Source: Phoronis australis
Lineage: Eukaryota > Phoronida > Phoronidae
Length of the DNA stretch: 64,000 bases
Reading direction: 5' to 3'
Assembly: GCA_002633005.1 (NCBI GenBank)
Contig: NMRA01000103.1
Coordinates: forward strand, 527,612-591,611
Shown here in pieces: positions 57,156 to 64,000 of the stretch. Numbering within the stretch: the first letter of the stretch is position 1; the number at the start of each line of letters is the position of its first letter. The translations under genes were made by a program, and so were the position numbers. Below the pieces are notes generated by a model. That model ran no database searches, had not been told where the DNA came from, and worked only from the letters and a program-made list of their open reading frames with translations.

Positions 57156-57702
57156 TATGAAATCAACACAATAGAAACTATGCTAGTAATAGATTGAATT
57201 TTTCTGGAATCTTGTAATATTTTCGTGGAGGAATTTGACATAAATGAATTTCAATTGTTGCTAAATTAGTGAAGAATTAATGTACACTAGTTTTCAAAAC
57301 AATTTAGCAAAATTTATGTCGTCGAAAATCACGACTTGTTTTCAAATCTCTATCATACAGAATGTACATTTGTCTTGGCATTAGGTAGAGAATAATAACA
57401 AAATAGCAAACAAGTGAATGTATTGTGTTCTTTCTGTGGCCAAAAATATGTTCTCAGCAGATACAACTTTGCGGTAAAATTCACCGTAGGACACCATTGG
57501 GCAGACAAATGAAATTTCATCTTCTCGTTTTTATTTTTTGACAAAACATAAGTACTACTAAATGAACACATCTATTAATATTTTTAAAAATTGTTGGCTC
57601 TCGATGTTAAGAAAGCGTAAGAAATCTACTTTGGCAATTGTTTTCTCCAAAATCATTGAGAAGTTACCCTAGAGTTGTGTTGTTTTTTTTGTGTTTCTGT
57701 AG

Positions 57703-57913
57703 GCTGAGACTGTGTGAAGGTGTACCTGATCACGAGGTCATCTCTGGCGCTTCTAATGTGACTGTTGAAGAAATAGGAGGTTCTAAAAAGGTCCGCAGTA
57801 TTTTTTGCGAATATGTCCTTCCGTTGATGCACTCTGGCTCCCTCTGTCTGATGTGCAGGGAGTTACCAAGCTCCTTGGACGAGAACGGGCAGCAACATAA
57901 TACCATGAATGGT
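57703..57913 (+). CDS. Zinc-finger gene, exon 3: Cys-pair segment
   Basis: Acceptor TTTCTGTAG at 57702, incoming phase 2 (split codon CGG). Donor GTGAGT at 57914 leaves phase 0. It codes residues ~175-245: LRLCEGVPDHEVISG, then VRSIFCEYVLPLM and GSLCLMCRELPSSL. The spacing 'R..C..L.....C..C' recalls a Cys module seen before THAP- or transposon-linked domains in invertebrate proteins, but identity is uncertain. Confidence 0.7.
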
Positions 57914-59391
57914 GTGAGTCATACTTCCAGCTTAGTGTGTAGAATTCAATCAATGCCGAAAACATTGTATTGTTGGGTATCGTGAAACAACATGCATGGC
58001 ATGGAAAGCAACCATGCGCGACTGTTCAATTTATGGCCAACTGCCTCTCAGGCCATTTCAAATTACTGATACCGGTACCAGCGTAATTCTTGTTCTATTT
58101 AGTTCGCATTATGCCGAAAAATTGGAATAATTTCATTTTCCAAATTTTCTACTGAAAAATGAATACTAATTACAAATTACTCATTATTTTAAGCATATCT
58201 TGTACTATTCAGTTGTCATAACACAGCATTTTCCGTAACATGCAGCCTTTTAATCACTTTTTGACTAGATGACAATTTTGTCATTTTTTTGTTGTGGGAA
58301 ATAATTGATGAAGTGACCTATGGATTAGCAGGTCATAGATCTCTAGCTGGTTCCAAGGTATGTGATCTTCAGGGAACTTGTAGGACCAATGTTACTTTTA
58401 AGTGAAATTTAACCTCATTACTTACTGCCTAAAATCCAGTTAAACTACGAACCAGGTTACTCAACTTGATAAAATCTTTTGTTGCCATGATGGAGTGAAA
58501 ATGATTTCCATCACTACGTAATCATTAAAGGCAGCAACAAACCACTATGAATGTGTTGGTCTGCCATTTTGGAGCAGGATAGCTTCTGATCAGTTGCAGG
58601 TGAACTTTTTTTTGTGGAATAGAAACCAAACTTACCATCGGGGCTAGAAAAATGTTTAGACCCTTTTGTCTGAGTTTGCCTGCGTATTTTGTAATTCTAG
58701 TTTATTAGGCTGTGAGAAGGAGGAAGTGCCCCTTTAAATGAAACACCTGGGTGGACCTATTGTCCCCATTGTTGTGGCCATGCACAAAAATGCAACAGTT
58801 TTTAGTATTTTGTGTATCAGTGTCAGCATCAATTCACTATTCAAACTTATTAAAAATTCACAGACCACTTAGACTAGTAGCGAATGCTGCTTCAGGAAGA
58901 TATTGTCACGTGGGTCGTGTGTTGCAGAACTGCAACATGGTACATATCTTTATTAGAAAGTAAGAAAATAAATTTCACTTGTGCACCATGGTGTATTTTA
59001 CATTGGCAAGACTTTACTGTAACTTCAATTGGGTAGCCACATTTTGTTTTCAAAATAAAAATGACAATGTCGCATAGTAACTTAAGTTTGATGTGCATTG
59101 AGTACATTGAGAATTCTTGCTTAATTTTGTCAGAATTGCCACTGCATTTTTTGCCTGTTTTTTTTTGAATTCTGTCTATCTGAGTTTTTCTGAAATAACG
59201 TTGAATCTGTATCCAACCGAAGTTTGACAACAGCGCCATCTCTCGACAAAAGCGCCATCTCATTGCCAAGTAATTTTAATCTTCACTGCGACAAAATTTG
59301 TCAAGAGTTCTGCTACAATCTGCCACTGTATTGCTTCATCTGTTAGTCCAAGTGTTGTGTAATACATGTTTTGTTTGTGCATTTCATACAG
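57914..59391. other. Intron, nothing recognised
   Basis: No supported feature apart from T-runs near 59160. Confidence 0.35.
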
Positions 59392-59563
59392 CTTCCACAA
59401 ACGTCTGGATTGATGACACCGAAGAGTGGCCTTAACGAGAACAGCCAGTTGACGTTCAGTCGTACTGTGCTCGACTATGTTTCCACGTTAGAGACCAACA
59501 GTGCAACTGCAGCAAGTACATGTATCTCACGTATAGAGACTATTGTTAGGTGCAAACCAACTG
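59392..59563 (+). CDS. Zinc-finger gene, exon 4: Ser/Thr-rich linker
   Basis: Acceptor TTTCATACAG at 59391 (phase 0) and consensus donor GTAAGT at 59564 (phase 1; split codon G/GT = Gly 303). It codes residues ~246-303: a polar stretch from LPQTSGLMTPKSGLNENSQ to ETIVRCKPT, probably an unstructured linker. Without splicing the frame stops at 59637. Confidence 0.75.
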
Positions 59564-59690
59564 GTAAGTGGCTACCACGTTCAACAAAATTTAGGTTAGG
59601 CCGAAAGCAGGTTAGTTGGTTCTGGTCTGCGTTTTGACAGTGCAGTTCTTTCATAAGTAGTGGTTTCAAGGCTAACTGAGAGGAGGCAGT

Positions 59691-59756
59691 GTGGCCTGGT
59701 TGATAAGTGCCCGCTTTCTTTACTCGAGGTCGTGAGTTCAAGTCCCACCAGGTCAC
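59691..59756 (+). mobile_element. tRNA-derived SINE
   Basis: GTGGCCTGGTTGATAAGTG (A-box region), an anticodon-arm-like segment, GTGAGTTCAAGTCCC (B box) and CCAGGTCAC, which pairs with the 5' GTGGCCTGG as an acceptor stem. A 3' tail (GTTTTAACC..ATCAATAAAG) follows, to about 59835. Intronic and non-functional as a tRNA. Confidence 0.6.
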
Positions 59757-59835
59757 ACTGCTAAACCCTTGAGCCTGGTTTCTAGCTCCTCAGCTCGGTT
59801 TTAACCATATATCAATAAAGCATAAAATATTTCCA

Positions 59836-60219
59836 GGTGATCAGTGCAATGGGCCTGCGAGGCCTGCGCACGTCTGGTACAACGTGTATCAGGCCGCCTG
59901 CAATTATCTTTTGTATATTAAGGCTAACTGAAAATTGTTCTCCTGCCATTTAAGAGTGTTTATGAAAATGATCAGTGTCATTCTTCATCAGATATGCTTT
60001 CTTTTATTAATTTATGTGTGTCTATTGAGAGCACGTCAAATTCGCTACAATAACAAAGAACATGTTTTGCGAGTCTTGCGTGATCCTATATCGTTGCCTC
60101 GGCCTCGACTGATAATGTTGAGGAAGCTTCGCTTTTGACTATTCCCACTTGCAGGTTAACTACCGGAGTTAACCTTTCCCACTTTAATACCGAAACTACA
60201 GTAAAAGTGAAGTTTCGCC
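59836..60219. other. Intron, nothing recognised
   Basis: No supported feature. Confidence 0.3.
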
Positions 60220-60225
60220 TCTAAT

Positions 60226-60726
60226 CAGGGCTTGGAATTTTCCGCGGAAACACGGATTTCCACTTTTTTCAAATGTTCTATCCGCGCATTTTATTATATT
60301 TCCGCTTAAATAATTTGATTTGATATAAAATTTCCGCGGCAAGTTCCTTTCTTACTGCGGCGTTGCAGACGACGTTCACCTCGAAAAGCGGAAGTTGCTC
60401 TTTATGTTTCGGAGGAACGTAAATTGTCAACATTGCCGGGGCATCTTGGATAGCGTGGTGGGAATTTCAATGGCGTCTCGTGTTATTGTAAACCGCGGCG
60501 ACAAATACTACGGCTCTGCAGCCAAAAATCTGTGGGTTGGGAGTTTGGGAGTGGACGGACGAGCTAAAAGGACGCAGACGCATGCCACTGATGGTGGTAA
60601 CGTTTTTTTTTAGTCCCGATTTTTGTCGGGGAAAGGTTCACATCGAACATTTCAAGGCTGTGTAGTGCGCATGATTTGGGTCGTAAAAGTTTCCGCGTTT
60701 TTTGTCATTGGTCATTCCAAGCCCTG
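60226..60726 (+). mobile_element. hAT-like non-autonomous element with 6-bp TSD, copy 2
   Basis: 501 bp, ends CAGGGCTTGGAAT and ATTCCAAGCCCTG, with TCTAAT duplicated at 60220-60225 and 60727-60732. Collinear with 4386-4858. This copy keeps the short ORF intact (60470-60613). Confidence 0.85.
60470..60613 (+). CDS. Short ORF in hAT-like element, possible transposase first exon
   Basis: ATG in TTCAATGGCG opens MASRVIVNRGDKYYGSAAKN, then LWVGSLGVDGRAKRT and DGGN, near a GGTGGTAACG donor-like site (GTAACG). If spliced there, the exon is about 130 nt. Without splicing it ends at TAG 60611-60613. No match to a named domain. It may be the leftover first exon of the autonomous element or a captured exon. 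Confidence 0.3.
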   Translation: MASRVIVNRGDKYYGSAAKNLWVGSLGVDGRAKRTQTHATDGGNVFF

Positions 60727-60904
60727 TCTAATGAGAAAGCCAAATTTGGACAATTTTGCTGGGTCCTAAATAACTATAGAGGCACAGTTTGCACTGCAGT
60801 GTTTGTTGTGATCTGCTTAATTGACCTGAAACAAAAGCTACCGTACAAGTGGTCAATTAAGATAGTTTTCTACCATGACCACTAATTGTGTTAACAGCAA
60901 AAAT

Positions 60905-61085
60905 TACGGGCAATAACAGCAAAATTCTAAGTACAGAATGGCTTAATCAACTTTCCTGTTCATTCCCCTTCATTCTCGTTCATGACGGAAGACTACGCTG
61001 ATGATGAATACGGCTTCCGCCCGGGCGTCAAGACGGGGAATTCTGGGTCATTTTGTCTGAATACTTTAGGCTTGTGCTGTGACTA
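60905..61085 (+). repeat. Dispersed repeat shared with 4865-5040
   Basis: CAAAATTCTAAGTACAGAAT, TTCCCCTTCATTCT and TTTTGTCTGAATACTTTAGG occur in the same order near 4865-5040. Confidence 0.5.
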
Positions 61086-61162
61086 CAAAAACTCCCTCTG
61101 GTGTGCAGTGGAGGCCTTCCTTCCTGACACAATCGATTACAAAACTGAGGCGGTTGTAATTT

Positions 61163-61625
61163 AATGTTGTTGACCTCATTAACATCCCGATTATGATAAT
61201 GTTGTTGACCTCATTAACATCCCGGTTATTATAATGTTGTTGACCTCATTAACATCCCGATTATGACAATGTTGTTGACCTCATTAACATCCCGGTTATG
61301 ATAATGTTGTTGACCTCATTAACATCCCGATTATGATAATGTTGTTGACCTCATTAACATACCGGTTATGACAATGTTGTTGACCTCATTAACATCCCGA
61401 TTATGATAATGTTGTTGACCTCATTTACATCCCGATTATGATAATGTTGTTGACCTCATTAATATCCCGATTATGATAATGTTGTTGACCTCATTAACAT
61501 CCCAGTTATGATATTGTTGTTGACCTCATTAACATCCCGATTATGATAATGTTGTTGACCTCATTAACATCCCGATTATGATAATGTTGTTGACCTCATT
61601 AATAACATCCCAGTTATGATATTGT
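61163..61625 (+). repeat. 35-bp minisatellite, ~13 units, before the zinc-finger exon
   Basis: Near-identical units AATGTTGTTGACCTCATTAA + CATCCCGATTATGAT. Variation is limited (CCGA/CCGG/CCAG, ATGAT/ATGAC/ATTAT) and one unit has a 3-bp insertion. It lies ~250 bp upstream of the acceptor at 61871, within the last intron. Confidence 0.95.
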
Positions 61626-61871
61626 GTGCTGTTGTTGGTCTTAGTAACATCTTTGTGCAATGTTAACATCCTCATAAACACCGATCATTCAATTGTCGTT
61701 GGCCTCTACTCTGATCATTTCATCGTAAAATGTTTGACTTCATAAACATTTTAGTTTTCTAATCGTACATTGCTGCGTGCCATATTACCCCTCGGGCTGT
61801 CTTATATTTGCCATGTCTCTTGCTCCTGTTAAGCTTTTGTTGACAGACCTTTTAACTTCTGGTGTCTGTAG

Positions 61872-63517
61872 GTGCAAGCGGTTGTGATACTGAGGCTTTG
61901 AACTCTTCCAATTTACTTCAACTCTCCAATGGTGCAGATAGGGAAGGACGGAGTGTGACATCAGCAGATGGGAGTTTATCAGTGGTGCCAGAAGGTGGCA
62001 GCATTTGCAAGGCCTGTTCTGTATCCAACATTTCCCAAGCAGAAGTTGACCAACAGCAAGCTGACTTCAAAAAGACAATTTTTGTCTGTTCAGGCTGTGG
62101 AAAATATTTTCGCAGGGAGGGTAACCTGACTGAACATATCCGCTTGTTCACTAGGACATGCCGTTTGTGTCAGGAGTCGTTCTGTTCTATACTGGGTTTG
62201 CTGCAACATATGATGTCCCACGTTGATTATAAACAGTATGAGTGTGGCATATGCCGTTGTGAATGCCAAACACGAGAACAATTTTTCGAGCATCTGTCAT
62301 TGCATCGCTGGGCCAATCCTTTCAGGTGTGTTGTGTGTAAGGTATCGTATACAAACAGAGCCACGTTTTTCTCTCACATAGTATCACATGCCGGTCAGGA
62401 ACCGTTGCTGAAATGTAGGCAATGTGAGACACCTTTTGGTAGTGCCGCGCATCTCTGTGACCATCTGTTGGCTGAACAGACTGAAGGTCCATGTATTTGT
62501 GGAATTTGTGGTAAATTCCACAATTCCGTGGAGACATTAGAGCAGGAACGTGTACAACGAGTTGGAGGGAAATTCATTTGTGACACATGCGGAAAAGTAT
62601 ATTGGTCCAAAACAGGTCTGAAGCAACATATGGCGACACATGGTGGAGAAAAGCGATATCAATGTTCAAGATGTGGCCAAAGCACTAAAAGCTTTAAACT
62701 GTACAAAATTCATTTGAAAAAGCATGGACGTGAATTTAAGTGCTCTGTGTGTAAGAAACGGTTTCTATCGAAACCCTACCTTATGAACCACATGAGAACA
62801 CATACTGGGGAGAAACCATACAAATGTAGTGTTTGCACCAAGTCTTTCACTGGCAAGGATTACCTCGACAAACATGTTAGGACCCACACTGGTGAGAGGC
62901 CGTATAAATGTAAGGTGTGTTGCAAAACGTTCATTCAACGATATGCACGCGATATGCATGCGAAATTTTTGCACGCTAGTGAGAATGGAATCTTGGGTGC
63001 TGTTGCAACACATGACCACGTGTGCACTGTCTGTGGGCGAACATTCCAGCGCAAGCGGAGTCTCCATTCCCACAAGAGGTTCCACAGAGCGGAGGAACCC
63101 TTTGTCTGTGCTTTGTGCGGGAAATCATTCAATTTTGCTCATCACCTGAAATTGCACATGAAGTCTCATAACCAGGTAGCTGTTCACAAGTGTTCGTCTT
63201 GCGACAAGGTGTTTAAATTGAAGAGTACTCTCATGGTTCATATGAGAGAGCACACTGGAGAACGACCGTACCTCTGTGCCATGTGCGGAAAGGCGTTCTG
63301 TGGTCAAGGTGCCCTGAACCTTCACATGGCTGGAAAGCACCTGAGCAGGAAGCAGGTTAAGTACACGTGTTCAGTCTGTGGCAAGTGTTTCCGAGGTAAA
63401 GACGCTTGTGAGGCTCACGAAAGGGAGCATAGTCAGTTACACGTGTTTAGCGAGGTACAAGTGGTTCAATCTAAATACCATGCTGGACACTCAAAGGGTT
63501 ATCCAGAAAAAGACTAA
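61872..63517 (+). CDS. C2H2 zinc-finger protein, terminal exon (~16 fingers)
   Basis: Codes residues 303-850 of the inferred 850-residue protein; TAA 63515-63517. Acceptor GTGTCTGTAG at 61871, phase 1. A polar lead (ASGCDTEAL to ~374) precedes about 16 C2H2 motifs (first VCSGCGKYF, last YTCSVCGKCF). Motifs 1, 5 and 6 lack a proper second His or spacing. The rest fit C-x2-C-x12-H-x3-5-H, and TGEKP/TGERP linkers join fingers 9-11 and 14-15. Such arrays bind DNA in the nucleus. No KRAB, SCAN, BTB or ZAD domain is visible. It is not assignable to a named orthologue. The reading frame has no disruptions. Confidence 0.9.
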
Positions 63518-63699
63518 CTGTATCTCAGAGCTCGCAGTCTCTAAATAGACTAGGATGCCTTCGCTACCAAGGAAGAAATTTCTTTAGTAACTTTTTAGCA
63601 TTAATACAGCATCCATAATACTATATATTTTGCAAAACATTAAAATAATGTCCCGGCATTTCTTCTTTTGATTTTTTTCTGTAGTAGTATCTAGGTTTT
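63518..63699 (+). other. Zinc-finger gene 3' UTR (start)
   Basis: Follows the stop codon. An ATTAAA-type signal occurs near 63639 (CATTAAAATAATG), but the cleavage site cannot be fixed. Confidence 0.4.
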
Positions 63700-63905
63700 T
63701 TATACAGGCATCCATACAAAGTCTACACCAGTCATCCATACAAAATGTACACCAGGCATCCATACAAAGTGTACACCAGGCATTCATAAAAAGCGTACAC
63801 CAGACATCCATACAAAGTCTACTCCAGGCATCCATACAAAGTGTACACCAGACATCCATTACAAAATGTACACCAGACATCCATACAAAGTGTCCACCAG
63901 GCATA
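63700..63905. repeat. 24-bp minisatellite, ~8-9 units
   Basis: Units GCATCCATACAAAGTGTACACCAG with few changes, one with an extra base. As 24 is a multiple of 3 the - strand keeps an open frame (WCTLCMDA repeats at 63584-63904), which is an artefact of periodicity. It lies in the presumed 3' UTR or just beyond. Confidence 0.9.
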
Positions 63906-64000
63906 TTTAGGTAAATGTACTTAGTGCTAAGTGTTCAAACTTGTGGGGCTGCTGTGTTTTGTATTTTGTTGCATGGCACACACAAAGGAAATACAGTAAA

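Noticed and set aside
61163-61625. CRISPR-like array
   Set aside because: Units are contiguous with no unique spacers and the locus is eukaryotic; a minisatellite.
63584-63904. Cys-rich repeat protein on the - strand
   Set aside because: Direct translation of a 24-bp minisatellite; no start context or flanking exon.

Overview
The window is AT-rich, intron-containing animal DNA with few genes and very many transposon relics. A LIM-only exon, a Tx1/L1-type LINE, a DUF288/STELLO-like protein, a C2H2 zinc-finger gene and tRNA-derived SINEs point to an invertebrate metazoan. The repeat style, including the recurrent word GTAGGCCTA, suggests an ambulacrarian or other invertebrate deuterostome. That placement is inference; nothing here fixes the species. 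Assembly gaps are marked at 7368-7390 and 23040-23067, and single N characters at 1399, 19208 and 41652 look like unsized joins.

Layout. 0-2.5 kb: an intron full of repeats (SINE, dispersed repeat, truncated LINE), then the last coding exon of a LIM-only (LMO) gene on the + strand. 2.5-12 kb: non-coding DNA with a TIR element carrying a 6-bp target-site duplication (TSD), a fold-back element, pieces of a 'CAGTGGCGGATC' family, and a broken Jockey/CR1-type LINE on the - strand. 12.4-15.6 kb: a 5'-truncated Tx1/L1-type LINE with a long open reverse-transcriptase frame, flanked by a 37-bp direct repeat and lying inside an exon-like reading frame. 18.3-22 kb: a ~0.9 kb segment present twice in direct orientation, each copy with a 123-nt open exon flanked by good splice sites. 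20.45 kb: a broken HIRAN-like fragment. 24.5-31 kb: two ~1.65 kb TTAA-flanked elements, one apparently nested in a 4.4 kb element; each has an ATG exon start and splice donor, or the ruin of one. 31.7-34.6 kb: a diverged ~160-bp tandem array, a fold-back element and a SINE-like piece. 38.1-40.8 kb: the tail of a GIY-YIG (Penelope-type) element, an 800-bp array of 21-bp units that is open on both strands, and a decayed integrase-core gene. 43.2-44.1 kb: a decayed Ty3/gypsy pol fragment (-). 47.0-49.0 kb: a long coding exon of a DUF288/STELLO-like putative glycosyltransferase. 54.8-63.5 kb: a multi-exon C2H2 zinc-finger gene.

The strongest gene model was assembled from splice signals and phase: exons 54820-54854 (ATG at 54835), 55102-55605, 57703-57913, 59392-59563 and 61872-63517. 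Phases agree at every junction and the coding length is 2553 nt (850 codons plus stop). The final exon carries about 16 C2H2 motifs.

The most unusual theme is that several unrelated non-autonomous DNA elements carry an intact-looking short exon with a splice donor (18.3/21.1 kb, 25.6/30.5 kb, 4.6/60.5 kb). This could reflect exon capture or remnants of transposase first exons.
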